From: Aquificales bacterium
GTDB taxonomy: Bacteria; Aquificota; Aquificia; Aquificales; Aquificaceae
DNA: 59,309 nucleotides
Direction of reading: 5' to 3'
Assembly (NCBI GenBank): GCA_027037055.1
Contig: JALWBR010000046.1
Location: forward strand, 1-59,309
In this document: one piece after another, positions 8,121 to 15,987 of the stretch
How the letters are laid out: each line of letters begins with the position of its first letter
Numbering within the stretch: position 1 is the stretch's first letter
Notes under the pieces: generated by a model
What the model saw: the letters and a program-made list of their open reading frames with translations, nothing else
Told to the model about the DNA's origin: nothing
The model's database searches: none
Translations under genes and position numbers: made by a program

Positions 8121-10454
8121 ATGGCTATAAAAAAAATAAGTTCGGAAGAGCTTATCCTCAGGTTCCCCTTCGGTGTATCAACCGAAGAAGTGGAGGGTAA
8201 AGCCGTTTTTTTCGGACAAGATAGGGCGGAAAGGGCTATGGAAATAGCCCTTAGCGTAAAAGGGGAAGGGTACAACATATATGTTGCTGGTCCTGAGGGT
8301 CTCGGTAGGACAACTTTTACCCTAATGAAACTTGAAGAGAAGGCAGGATCAAAACCACCGCCCGAGGATATATGTTATTACCACAACTTTGATGATCCGG
8401 TCAGACCCAAGCTTCTTATATTACCTCCTGGGGAAGGCAGAAAGCTTTCGGAAAGGATAGACGGGATAATTGAAGATCTTAAAGAGAATGCGGTTAAGTT
8501 TTATGAAACAAAGGAATTTTACGAAAGGAGGGAGCATATACTTAAGAGTGCGGAGGAGAAAAGGAGACAACTACTTGAAAAGCTCAGTGCGGAAGCCTCA
8601 AAAAGGGGACTCGGTATAGTTGTTACACCATCGGGAATAAAGATACTTCCCGTTTTAAACGGAAGGATGGCTTCCGAAGGGGAAATTATGGCAAATCCAG
8701 CCCTCAAGGCGGACTACGAAAGGAGGCTTGAGGAGTTCCAGGACCAGTACAGGGAATTTTTAAGACAGCTTAGGCATATTGAATACAGCGTAGCGGAGGC
8801 TATGAAGAATCTCAGGAAAGAGACAGCCAAATACATGATAGATGCTTTGTTTTTTGATCTTGAAGAAGAATATGCGGGGCATCCCGAGATTATTAAATAC
8901 CTCGGATATATAAAAGAGAACATGATAAAGAATGTTGGATTTTTTATAGAGTGGAAAGCGGTGGAGGAGAATATACCCGTAAGAAGGATAGTTGAAAATA
9001 ATATTGAGCTTTTCAGACTTAATGTTGTGGTGGACAACAGCGGTATAAATCATGCCCCGGTTATTTATGAAGAAGTCCCCACCTTTTCCAACCTTTTCGG
9101 CAGGGTTAACTATAAATGGGAGATGGGTGTGCTTTATGCGGATCACAACAGCATAAGTGCAGGCAGTATGCACAGGGCGAGAGGGGGATACCTTGTTTTA
9201 AAGGCGGAGGATGTTCTCAAGAATCCCTTGCTGTGGGACGGTATAAAGAGGACAATACTTAATAAAAAGATATATATGGAGGATTATCCCCTTAGGGAAA
9301 TATTTTCCATATACACGGGTATAAGACCAGAACCCGTTCCCGCTGATATAAAGGTAGTCTTAATAGGAAGTTCTTATCTTTTCCGCTTGTTATCCATATA
9401 CGATACAGAATTTATAAGGCTTTTTAAAGTGAAAGCGGAGTTTGATCCCGTGGTTAGAATAGGTGAGAAGGTGAAGGAGGAATTCCCTTCCTTTGTAAAG
9501 GGGATAATGATAAAGGAAGGTATTAAGAAGGAAGTTTCTCCCGACGGACTTGAAGAGCTTTTCAAATATGCGGTTTCCCTTTCTGGAAGCAGAAACAGAT
9601 TAAATGTTATTTCAGGATACATAACCGATGTACTGAGGGAGGCGGAGATATTTGCGGAAGACGGATATATAAAAGGTGAGGATATAAAAAGGGTCATAAG
9701 GGAGAGAAGATACAGATCAAATCTTATTGAAGAAAAGATGCTTGAGCTTATTGAGGAAGGGAAGATTATAGTTGAGGTGGACGGAAGGCGTGCGGGACAG
9801 ATAAACGGTATAAGTGTTTACGACCTCGGAGATATATCCTTCGGTAAACCTACAAGGATAACCGCAAATGTTTATGCGGGTGAAAAGGGTATAGTTGATA
9901 TTGAAAGGGAGGTTGACCTCAGCGGACCCATTCACAGCAAGGGTGTACTTATACTTTCGGGATACATAGGAGAAAAGTACGGCAGAAACATACCCTTGTC
10001 CCTTTCAGCAAGTATAACCTTTGAACAGTCTTATGATGAGGTTGAGGGTGATAGTGCTTCGGTTGCAGAGCTTGTAGCCATTTTATCCGCCATAGGAAAT
10101 ATAAGCCTTTATCAGGGAATAGGTGTTACGGGATCCGTTGATCAAAAAGGAAATGTTCAGCCCGTGGGGGGTATTAAGGAGAAGGTGGAAGGATTTTTTA
10201 AGGCGTGTAAGATAAAGGGACTAACAGGTAAACAGGGTGTTGTTCTTCCCAGAAGGAATTACGACAATCTTATCCTTGATGATGAGGTAATTGAAGCAGT
10301 GAAAAGGGGCGATTTCCACATATACTGCGTTGATACGGTTGATGATGTTATTGAGATACTATCGGGAATGAAGGCGGATGCCTTCCATAAAAGGGTAGCG
10401 AGGGCTTTGAGGGAATTGTCCGCAACCGTTCACAAGAAAAAACCAATAAAATAG
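8121..10454 (+). CDS. Lon-family protease (LonB/LonC-like, COG1067 type)
   Basis: Lon-type serine protease of the group with an AAA-like N-terminal half and no Lon substrate-binding N-domain. The catalytic dyad is visible: Ser645 in EGDSASVAEL and Lys686 in GGIKEK. The Walker A equivalent (residues 57-65, GPEGLGRTT) has Arg63 where Lys is usual, a change common in this subgroup; a long helical insert follows (about 115-260). Some relatives such as LonC degrade unfolded proteins without ATP. gltX starts 6 bases after its stop, so they form an operon. Confidence 0.85.
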   Translation: MAIKKISSEELILRFPFGVSTEEVEGKAVFFGQDRAERAMEIALSVKGEGYNIYVAGPEGLGRTTFTLMKLEEKAGSKPPPEDICYYHNFDDPVRPKLLILPPGEGRKLSERIDGIIEDLKENAVKFYETKEFYERREHILKSAEEKRRQLLEKLSAEASKRGLGIVVTPSGIKILPVLNGRMASEGEIMANPALKADYERRLEEFQDQYREFLRQLRHIEYSVAEAMKNLRKETAKYMIDALFFDLEEEYAGHPEIIKYLGYIKENMIKNVGFFIEWKAVEENIPVRRIVENNIELFRLNVVVDNSGINHAPVIYEEVPTFSNLFGRVNYKWEMGVLYADHNSISAGSMHRARGGYLVLKAEDVLKNPLLWDGIKRTILNKKIYMEDYPLREIFSIYTGIRPEPVPADIKVVLIGSSYLFRLLSIYDTEFIRLFKVKAEFDPVVRIGEKVKEEFPSFVKGIMIKEGIKKEVSPDGLEELFKYAVSLSGSRNRLNVISGYITDVLREAEIFAEDGYIKGEDIKRVIRERRYRSNLIEEKMLELIEEGKIIVEVDGRRAGQINGISVYDLGDISFGKPTRITANVYAGEKGIVDIEREVDLSGPIHSKGVLILSGYIGEKYGRNIPLSLSASITFEQSYDEVEGDSASVAELVAILSAIGNISLYQGIGVTGSVDQKGNVQPVGGIKEKVEGFFKACKIKGLTGKQGVVLPRRNYDNLILDDEVIEAVKRGDFHIYCVDTVDDVIEILSGMKADAFHKRVARALRELSATVHKKKPIK

Positions 10455-10460
10455 TAAAGC

Positions 10461-11876
10461 ATGGTTTGTGTGAGATTTGCACCGAGTCCTACAGGCTATC
10501 TTCATTTGGGTAATGCAAGGGTAGCAATCTTCAATTATCTTTTTGCAAGACACAACGGAGGCAAACTTATACTAAGGATAGAGGATACGGACAGGGAGAG
10601 GTCAACGAAGGAGTTTGAAGAATCCATAATTGAAGATCTCCAGTGGCTCGGTATAGATTGGGATGAGTTTTACAGGCAATCGGAAAGGTTTGATATATAC
10701 AGGGAGTATGCGGAAAGGCTTCTGAGGGAAGGAAAGGCTTATGAATGCTTTTGTACTCCAGAAGACCTTGAAAGAGAAAGGGAAGAGGCGGAAAAGAAGG
10801 GAATACCTTACAGATATTCGGGAAGGTGCAGGGACTTAAGTAATGAGGAAAGAAGAAGGCTAAGAGAGAGGGGTGTACCTTACACAGTAAGGTTGAGGGT
10901 TCCACCCAACAGGGATGTGAGTTTTAAGGATAGGTTGAGAGGATTTGTTTCTATTAACACGGATGATTTCGGTGACTTTATCATAGTAAGAAGTGACGGA
11001 AGCCCCACCTATAACTTTGTTGTTGTAATTGATGATGCACTTATGGGTGTAACCCATATTATAAGGGGTGAGGATCACCTTTCCAATACACCCAAGCAGA
11101 TACTTATTTACGAAGCCCTGGGCTTTAGTCTTCCCGAATTTATACACCTGCCGGTTATACTGGGAGAAGACAGAAGCAAGCTATCTAAGAGACACGGTGC
11201 GGTATCCGTAAGAAACTACAGGGAGGAAGGTTATGTACCCGAAGCCCTGTTTAATTATCTTGCAACCCTAGGATGGAACCCTTCTGAGGAAAGGGAGATA
11301 TTCACCAAGGAAGAGCTTATAAGAATGTTTAACATAGACGATATAAGCAAGGCGCCCGCCGTGTTCAACAGGGAAAAATTGAAATGGATGAGCGGTATAT
11401 ACATAAGGGAGGTTTTGGATACTGATACACTCTACAGATATGCCCTTCCCTTCATAAGGAATGCGGGATTTGATCTTACCGATGAGGATTATGTTAAAAA
11501 GGTTCTTGAAAAGACAAGGGACTCCTTTGATACTTTTACGGAGATGACGGAAAGGTTAAAGCCCCTTCTTAAGAGGGAAATAGACATGTCAGAGGAGGCG
11601 TTAAATCTTCTTCGCACGGAAGAAAGCAGGATGGTTATAGAAACATTTATTGAAAAGATGAAAGAGGGTATAAACAGTCAGGAAGTAAAGAGGATAGCGA
11701 AGGAAATTCAAAAAGAAAAGGGTATAAAGCCAAAAATTATATGGCAAACCTTAAGGGCTTGCATTACAGGTGAGCTTGAGGGTGTTGGAGTTGACATCAT
11801 AGCGGACCTTTTACCACCGGAAATATGGAAGGAAAGGCTTCAGAAGGGACTGCTGTATGTATCTTCATCAAAATAA
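10461..11876 (+). CDS. gltX: Glutamyl-tRNA synthetase
   Basis: Class I synthetase that charges tRNA-Glu. It shows the HIGH equivalent HLGN (15-18), the IEDTDRERS segment and the KMSKS equivalent KLSKR (240-244). Length (471) is normal. No glutaminyl-tRNA synthetase is seen; in Aquificales Gln-tRNA is thought to be made by amidation. No clear ribosome site precedes the ATG, but the gene starts 6 bases after the Lon-like gene and may be coupled to it. The last 37 bases overlap a converging unknown gene. Confidence 0.96.
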   Translation: MVCVRFAPSPTGYLHLGNARVAIFNYLFARHNGGKLILRIEDTDRERSTKEFEESIIEDLQWLGIDWDEFYRQSERFDIYREYAERLLREGKAYECFCTPEDLEREREEAEKKGIPYRYSGRCRDLSNEERRRLRERGVPYTVRLRVPPNRDVSFKDRLRGFVSINTDDFGDFIIVRSDGSPTYNFVVVIDDALMGVTHIIRGEDHLSNTPKQILIYEALGFSLPEFIHLPVILGEDRSKLSKRHGAVSVRNYREEGYVPEALFNYLATLGWNPSEEREIFTKEELIRMFNIDDISKAPAVFNREKLKWMSGIYIREVLDTDTLYRYALPFIRNAGFDLTDEDYVKKVLEKTRDSFDTFTEMTERLKPLLKREIDMSEEALNLLRTEESRMVIETFIEKMKEGINSQEVKRIAKEIQKEKGIKPKIIWQTLRACITGELEGVGVDIIADLLPPEIWKERLQKGLLYVSSSK

Positions 11877-12607
11877 AATAAACCGCAGATATCGGATTTA
11901 GCGGTAATACCCTTATACCCGTTAATTATTAAGGAAAAATCTATTGTGTAAGGATACTTCTTCAAGTTTCTTATAATCCTTCTCGTTCTTTTATTGTCCG
12001 ATGCATCCTCTTCCTTTACACCTTCCGAATTCAGTATAACCAACATGAATTCCCTGAGATTACCGCGTATGTCAAGAGGAAAGTGAACGGGTTTAATAAC
12101 GAATGCGATAGGATCTTCCCTAAGGGCTACCAAAATATTTTTAACCTCTTTTCTGTATTTTGCACACAACAGGCTGAATATATTTGCTGTTGTTTGAAAT
12201 GCACCTACAACCTTGTCCGAATTATCAAGGTAACTCAAACTGCCTTTAATAGCGTAATAGTTAACAATTGATGTATGTAAATAAGTCCTTATGGAGGGAT
12301 AGAAATATTCGTCATAATCAGTAATGCCTGATACAAAAGCACGCCTTGATAAAAGACCCCTTTTCAACTGATTCAGCAACTCACCCTTTGCCCTTTCTTT
12401 ACTGAAAGCTTTCGGATCTGTTATATAGACAATAAGGTACGGTGTTTCAATAACAACCTTTTTTATATCCATACCACAACTTTTTGCAAAGGTATAAGCC
12501 TCTTCAAGTGTGTTAAGCCCTTTAAAAACAACAACCGCATCTATTTTCAGAAGTGTAAGGAAAATGACTATACATATAACAAGAAGTGTTATGAAAAGGT
12601 TTTTCAA
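11840..12607 (-). CDS. Unknown protein with one N-terminal membrane anchor
   Basis: I do not recognise this 255-residue protein. Residues 5-22 form a strongly hydrophobic segment after MKN, so the protein is probably tethered to the inner membrane with its bulk in the periplasm, or is secreted. The rest is mixed alpha/beta in character with no motif I can name, and four scattered Cys (44, 153, 240 and near). It begins 13 bases past tRNA-Gly on the same strand and may be read from the tRNA promoter. It overlaps the end of gltX by 37 bases. Base composition resembles its neighbours, so there is no sign of recent transfer. Confidence 0.7.
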   Translation of the reverse strand: MKNLFITLLVICIVIFLTLLKIDAVVVFKGLNTLEEAYTFAKSCGMDIKKVVIETPYLIVYITDPKAFSKERAKGELLNQLKRGLLSRRAFVSGITDYDEYFYPSIRTYLHTSIVNYYAIKGSLSYLDNSDKVVGAFQTTANIFSLLCAKYRKEVKNILVALREDPIAFVIKPVHFPLDIRGNLREFMLVILNSEGVKEEDASDNKRTRRIIRNLKKYPYTIDFSLIINGYKGITAKSDICGLFYFDEDTYSSPF

Positions 12608-12619
12608 TTTAATTTCTTA

Positions 12620-12694
12620 TGGAGCGGGCGACGGGACTCGAACCCGCGACCTGCTGCATGGCAAGCAGCCGCTCCACCACTGAGCTACGCCCGC
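12620..12694 (-). tRNA. tRNA-Gly (anticodon GCC)
   Basis: A full cloverleaf can be drawn: acceptor GCGGGCG pairs with CGCCCGC, the anticodon stem GCTGC/GCAGC encloses TTGCCAT (anticodon GCC), and the T arm is CGGGTTCGAGTCCCG. The 3' CCA is encoded (complement at 12620-12622). It diverges from tRNA-Cys; both promoters must fit in 77 bases. Confidence 0.97.
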
Positions 12695-12732
12695 TTATAA
12701 TATATGTTAAATTATATCACAAGCATATCAAG

Positions 12733-12761
12733 TTGCATTAAGGAGCAATAGGATTTATCAT
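12733..12761 (+). promoter_or_regulatory. Promoter of tRNA-Cys
   Basis: TTGCAT (12733-12738) and TATCAT (12756-12761) are separated by exactly 17 bases. The expected start point falls about 4 bases before the mature tRNA 5' end, the right geometry for a tRNA promoter with a short leader. Confidence 0.65.
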
Positions 12762-12771
12762 GTTAAATAAA

Positions 12772-12843
12772 GGCGACGTGGCCGAGTGGTTAGGCGAGGG
12801 ACTGCAAATCCCTTCTACGGCGGTTCGAATCCGCCCGTCGCCT
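12772..12843 (+). tRNA. tRNA-Cys (anticodon GCA)
   Basis: Acceptor GGCGACG pairs with CGTCGCC; anticodon stem GGGA/TCCC encloses the GCA anticodon; the T arm is GGCGGTTCGAATCCGCC. The discriminator is U73, as expected for tRNA-Cys. No CCA is encoded (TAATAAA follows), unlike the Gly and Glu genes here, so CCA must be added after transcription. The next protein gene starts 11 bases later. Confidence 0.96.
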
Positions 12844-12854
12844 TAATAAAAAGC

Positions 12855-13193
12855 ATGAGATTGGAAGGATTGCTATCCGACGATCAGCTTCTTGATGTTA
12901 TAAAGAACATTTGTGATGGGGATGAGTGGATATACGAGGATTTGGAGGAAAAGAAGGAAGAGCTTTTAAGTGGGGTTGAATTGAAAGAGAGACTAAAGCA
13001 TATTTACGAATCCATAAAGAGTTGGAAGGAAAAATTTGGAACATTATCAAAGCATACCGTATTCGTTTTCGTTGACAGTGTCAGTGATCCTTCCGCCCTT
13101 AAGATATATGATACGAGATCACTCGGTTGTGGTACATCCCTTACACCGCCCCGTTGGAAAATATATAAGAGGGAATTGAAGGGTAAGTTGTGA
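12855..13193 (+). CDS. Unknown small soluble protein
   Basis: A 112-residue protein I cannot assign. I start it at the ATG at 12855 (MRLEGLLSDDQ) because the longer open frame runs back into tRNA-Cys. It is charged and mostly helical to about residue 65, then has a beta-like stretch (KHTVFVFVDSV). Its stop overlaps the GTG start of thrB (GTGA), so it is translationally coupled to homoserine kinase. It probably shares the tRNA-Cys transcript, since only 11 bases separate them. No membrane segment or signal peptide is visible. Confidence 0.65.
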   Translation: MRLEGLLSDDQLLDVIKNICDGDEWIYEDLEEKKEELLSGVELKERLKHIYESIKSWKEKFGTLSKHTVFVFVDSVSDPSALKIYDTRSLGCGTSLTPPRWKIYKRELKGKL

Positions 13194-14077
13194 GAATAAA
13201 GGTACCTGCTTCCACCAGCAACATAGGTCCAGGATTTGATACGCTCGGTCTTGCGGTTTCTCTCTACAACATATTTGAGGTAGAAAGGTCTGACAGATTT
13301 GAGATAGAGATACAGGGTTATAACGGTTCAATGACTGATCCCGACAGAAATCTATTTATAAGGTCATATAATAGGGTGTTTCAGCTTTTTGGAGAGGGTG
13401 TTACACCTATCAAGTTGATACAGAGGAACAATATACCCGTTGCAAGGGGATTGGGATCCTCCGCAACCGCCATAGCGGGTGGTATTGAAACAGCCTGCAG
13501 AATGTTAAAAAGGTACCTTACCGTTGAAGAAAAGCTTAAGATAGCCTTTGAGTTTGAACCCCATCCTGATAATCTACTGCCCGCCTTCCTGGGTGGCTTT
13601 GTTGTTGCATGCATGGACGGAGATGGATTGTATTACGAAAAATTACCCTTTCCCGATGATATAAAAATCGTCTTTATAGTGCCGGATATAAAGGTATCCA
13701 CCGAAGAGGCGAGGGCTATCTTACCCGATAGGGTGAGTTTCAGGGATGCGGTCTCAAACATTCAGAGGGTTTCCCTTCTTATATCTTCCCTCATTAATAA
13801 AGATTTTTCAAAGCTGAGAAAAGCTGTAAGTGATAACCTTCATGAGCCTTACCGTTCAAGGTTTATACCCTACTACGATGAGTTGAAGGATGTATGTTAC
13901 AGAAACGGTGCGGAGGCTGTTTTTATAAGCGGATCCGGACCTACCGTAGGTATCTTCACGCTTGCAGGTGAGGAAAGAATAGGTAGAAGCGGAGTTGAAT
14001 TCCTGAGAGGTAAAGGTATAAGGGCTGATTATTTAATTACATCCGTTGATGAAAGAGGTATCCTTGCGGAAGTTTGA
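13190..14077 (+). CDS. thrB: Homoserine kinase
   Basis: GHMP-family kinase that phosphorylates L-homoserine in threonine synthesis. The 295-residue protein begins with the GHMP N-terminal PASTSNIGPGFDTLG, carries the ATP-binding loop ARGLGSSATAIAGG near residue 85, and the third motif SGSGPTVGIF near 245. The start is GTG at 13190, overlapping the upstream stop. The last 41 bases overlap the converging radical SAM gene, the longest 3' overlap in the window. Confidence 0.94.
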   Translation: MRIKVPASTSNIGPGFDTLGLAVSLYNIFEVERSDRFEIEIQGYNGSMTDPDRNLFIRSYNRVFQLFGEGVTPIKLIQRNNIPVARGLGSSATAIAGGIETACRMLKRYLTVEEKLKIAFEFEPHPDNLLPAFLGGFVVACMDGDGLYYEKLPFPDDIKIVFIVPDIKVSTEEARAILPDRVSFRDAVSNIQRVSLLISSLINKDFSKLRKAVSDNLHEPYRSRFIPYYDELKDVCYRNGAEAVFISGSGPTVGIFTLAGEERIGRSGVEFLRGKGIRADYLITSVDERGILAEV

Positions 14078-15128
14078 TATATTTGTAAGCTTTTTTAACA
14101 TTACATCCGAGTTTTCTCAATTGTTCAACATCCCTTATAGTTCTGTATTTTCTGTACTCAATTATCTTTCTGGCTGTTACAGGACCTATACCAGGTACCC
14201 TTATGAGGGTTTCAAAGTCCGCACTGTTTACATCAATGGGGAACAGATCCATATTTTTTTCAGCCCACAGTTCTTTGGGATCCCTGTCAAGGGGTAAGAA
14301 ACCGTTTATAAAGGTAAATTCCTTCGGTGAGAAGCTGTATCTCTTAATAAGGAAATCCGCTTGATATAATCTGTACTCCCTTTCTTTCGGTGTTGGGGGT
14401 TTGTTTTCCATAGGAGTATCTTGGACGGGAAAGAAGGCACTGTAGTATACCCTTTTTACCTTGTATTTCTTATAAAGATAATGGGCGGATCTTAGGAGTT
14501 CTTCATCCGTTTCATCAGAAGTCCCCACCATTATCTGGGTTATTTGGTCCTTCCTTTTGTAATTTTCAAGGAGTTTACTTATTTTTTCTATTTTTAAGAG
14601 CATGTCATTTAAAATACTCTTACCCTTCGCGATGGCTTTAAGTCTCTTTTCATTGGGTGCTTCAAGGTTGACGGATACCCTGTCCGACCACTTGACCGCT
14701 TCCTCCACAGTTTGAAGAGAAACCCCGGGCATTATCTTTGTATGTATGTACCCCCTGTATCCGTACTTTTTTCTCAAGATTATAACCGTGTCTATCATTT
14801 TCTCGGAGACAAATTCAGGATGTTTATATACACCCGATGACAGAAAAAGACCCTTAACTATACCTCTCTCATACATCTTCATAAATACATCCGCAAGCTC
14901 TTCTGGTGATATAAATACCCTTTCCGTCTTTTCCCTGTCCCTTCTAAACATACAGTAAAGACAATTCTTATCACAGTATGAGGTTTGGAGTATCTTAAGA
15001 ACCTTCATTTTACCTTTCGGAGTACATACATCCCTTACACATTCCATGAAGGAAGAAGGAATATCCGTATTTTCCATATCAAAGAGGGCATATTTGCTGA
15101 GTATCTTTATTTTTTCAATCTTATCCAT
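14037..15128 (-). CDS. Radical SAM protein with C-terminal helix-hairpin-helix
   Basis: Radical SAM protein of the family annotated as putative DNA modification/repair radical SAM protein. The cluster motif C-x3-C-x2-C is at Cys52, Cys56 and Cys59 (CDKNCLYC). Residues about 298-342 form a DNA-binding helix-hairpin-helix pair (VPGIGPVTARKI). In other genomes the family usually sits beside a uracil-DNA-glycosylase-like or DUF4130 gene; here the neighbour is a DsrE-like protein instead. The substrate is unknown to me. The gene starts 3 bases after the DsrE gene ends, on the same strand. Confidence 0.82.
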   Translation of the reverse strand: MDKIEKIKILSKYALFDMENTDIPSSFMECVRDVCTPKGKMKVLKILQTSYCDKNCLYCMFRRDREKTERVFISPEELADVFMKMYERGIVKGLFLSSGVYKHPEFVSEKMIDTVIILRKKYGYRGYIHTKIMPGVSLQTVEEAVKWSDRVSVNLEAPNEKRLKAIAKGKSILNDMLLKIEKISKLLENYKRKDQITQIMVGTSDETDEELLRSAHYLYKKYKVKRVYYSAFFPVQDTPMENKPPTPKEREYRLYQADFLIKRYSFSPKEFTFINGFLPLDRDPKELWAEKNMDLFPIDVNSADFETLIRVPGIGPVTARKIIEYRKYRTIRDVEQLRKLGCNVKKAYKYIKLPQGYLFHQRM

Positions 15129-15131
15129 TAA

Positions 15132-15452
15132 TTAGAATGTTAATACCTTATCACACTCCTTGACAAGGTTGTAAAGATCCTGGAGACTTGAAACTGGACA
15201 CAGCTCATTACCTTCTTTGTCCCTTAATTTTAAACATGTACCGCAGGCGTAAACTTTCCCTCCGTTTTCTACAAACATATCCATCTGTTTTTTTATATCA
15301 AACTTTTCATTCCCTATATCTTCCCACTCAACCCCCTTACCCATAAGGAAGATACTTACTTCATCACCTTCCTTAAGTGAAAAATTACAGAATCTTAAAG
15401 CATTCCATACAGTTTCCGCATCGTTTGAATATAAAACCACAGCTATTTTCAT
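15132..15452 (-). CDS. DsrE-family sulfur-relay-like protein
   Basis: A 106-residue protein with the small alpha/beta fold of the DsrE/DsrF/DrsH family (MKIAVVLYSNDAE start, FLMGKGVEW). Cys70 and Cys73 lie in KVYACGTCLK, at the position of the active persulfide-carrying Cys in the family; Cys85 is a third. A role in moving sulfane sulfur, or in supplying sulfur to the neighbouring radical SAM enzyme, is inference. Its start overlaps the upstream small gene by 4 bases. Confidence 0.75.
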   Translation of the reverse strand: MKIAVVLYSNDAETVWNALRFCNFSLKEGDEVSIFLMGKGVEWEDIGNEKFDIKKQMDMFVENGGKVYACGTCLKLRDKEGNELCPVSSLQDLYNLVKECDKVLTF

Positions 15453-15631
15453 AATATCTTCCCCTTTCTCAGAAAAATTGTGGCAAGTCCAACAAATCCT
15501 ATTAGCGATAGCAATATAACCAATTCTTCCGTATGTAAGAAACCAACATGCGTGTGGGGAAAGGGTTTAATGTGTGCAAATGAAGGGTTAAAGGCGGTAA
15601 GCAATATAAAGAAATATTTCCTCATTTCCAA
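15449..15631 (-). CDS. Small exported or membrane protein, His-rich
   Basis: A 60-residue protein, not recognised. A signal-like hydrophobic segment (residues 5-18) is followed by a short His-rich stretch (IKPFPHTHVGF, four His in 15 residues) and a C-terminal membrane helix (about 34-54) ending in RKGKIL. The frame starts with TTG; an in-frame ATG two codons later is the alternative. No strong ribosome site is visible. It begins 8 bases after tRNA-Glu, leaving no room for its own promoter, and overlaps the DsrE gene by 4 bases. Confidence 0.55.
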   Translation of the reverse strand: MEMRKYFFILLTAFNPSFAHIKPFPHTHVGFLHTEELVILLSLIGFVGLATIFLRKGKIL

Positions 15632-15639
15632 ATAAATTT

Positions 15640-15717
15640 TGGCACCCCCAGCGGGATTCGAACCCGCGTTTCCGGCGTGAAAGGCCGGCGTCCTAGGCCA
15701 GGCTAGACGATGGGGGC
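15640..15717 (-). tRNA. tRNA-Glu (anticodon UUC)
   Basis: The cloverleaf has acceptor GCCCCCA pairing with TGGGGGT, anticodon stem CCGGC/GCCGG around CTTTCAC (anticodon TTC), T arm GCGGGTTCGAATCCCGC, discriminator G and an encoded CCA. The first acceptor pair is G1-U72, a wobble where G-C is usual. It carries a perfect upstream promoter and probably leads a mixed tRNA/mRNA transcript. Confidence 0.96.
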
Positions 15718-15735
15718 TGCCACCGACGGTTAATT

Positions 15736-15764
15736 ATTATATACCTTGCCCGTCCGTATGTCAA
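15736..15764 (-). promoter_or_regulatory. Consensus promoter of tRNA-Glu
   Basis: On the minus strand TTGACA (15764-15759) and TATAAT (15741-15736) are separated by exactly 17 bases, a perfect match to the sigma-70 type consensus, ending 18 bases before the mature tRNA. It likely also drives the three protein genes downstream. Confidence 0.88.
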
Positions 15765-15770
15765 AATGTT

Positions 15771-15890
15771 TTAAGCCTTCTTAAACCTTCTTAACAACAG
15801 CACCAGAACAACAAACATCCAAATAAAGGCGGTCTGAGGTGTTACAGTACTACAGTTACCCTTCTTACCTCCGAGCCTTAGGTTGGGTGA
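15771..15890 (-). pseudogene. C-terminal tail of a lost surface-protein gene
   Basis: An open frame of 39 codons plus stop with no usable start codon. It reads GGKKGNCSTVTPQTAF, then a hydrophobic run (IWMFVVLVLLL) and RRFKKA-stop. A Gly-rich stretch with a Cys, then a membrane helix and a basic end, is the layout of C-terminal surface-anchoring signals (GlyGly-CTERM-like). The codons before it in this frame are a stop; a neighbouring frame just upstream (NPYSGNHP) could be the continuation after a frameshift. This is probably the remains of a larger gene. A short functional peptide is possible but lacks a start. Confidence 0.45.
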
Positions 15891-15987
15891 TTACCTGAAT
15901 AAGGATTCTGTTCTTATTTATGGGTTTCATCATAGAATTTGAATGTTTGTACAATAGAATAAACCAAAACCGAGCGAGGTGGGTAAG

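Noticed and set aside
8290-8320. Walker A Lys-to-Arg taken as proof of a dead ATPase
   Set aside because: Arg at this position is common in this Lon subgroup, so it is reported only as a point to test.
8519-9935. Several antisense frames across the Lon-like gene
   Set aside because: No motifs or ribosome sites, and composition of shadow frames; the sense gene is certain.
12786-12854. Protein start inside tRNA-Cys
   Set aside because: The frame there is tRNA sequence; the ATG at 12855 is the first one past the tRNA.
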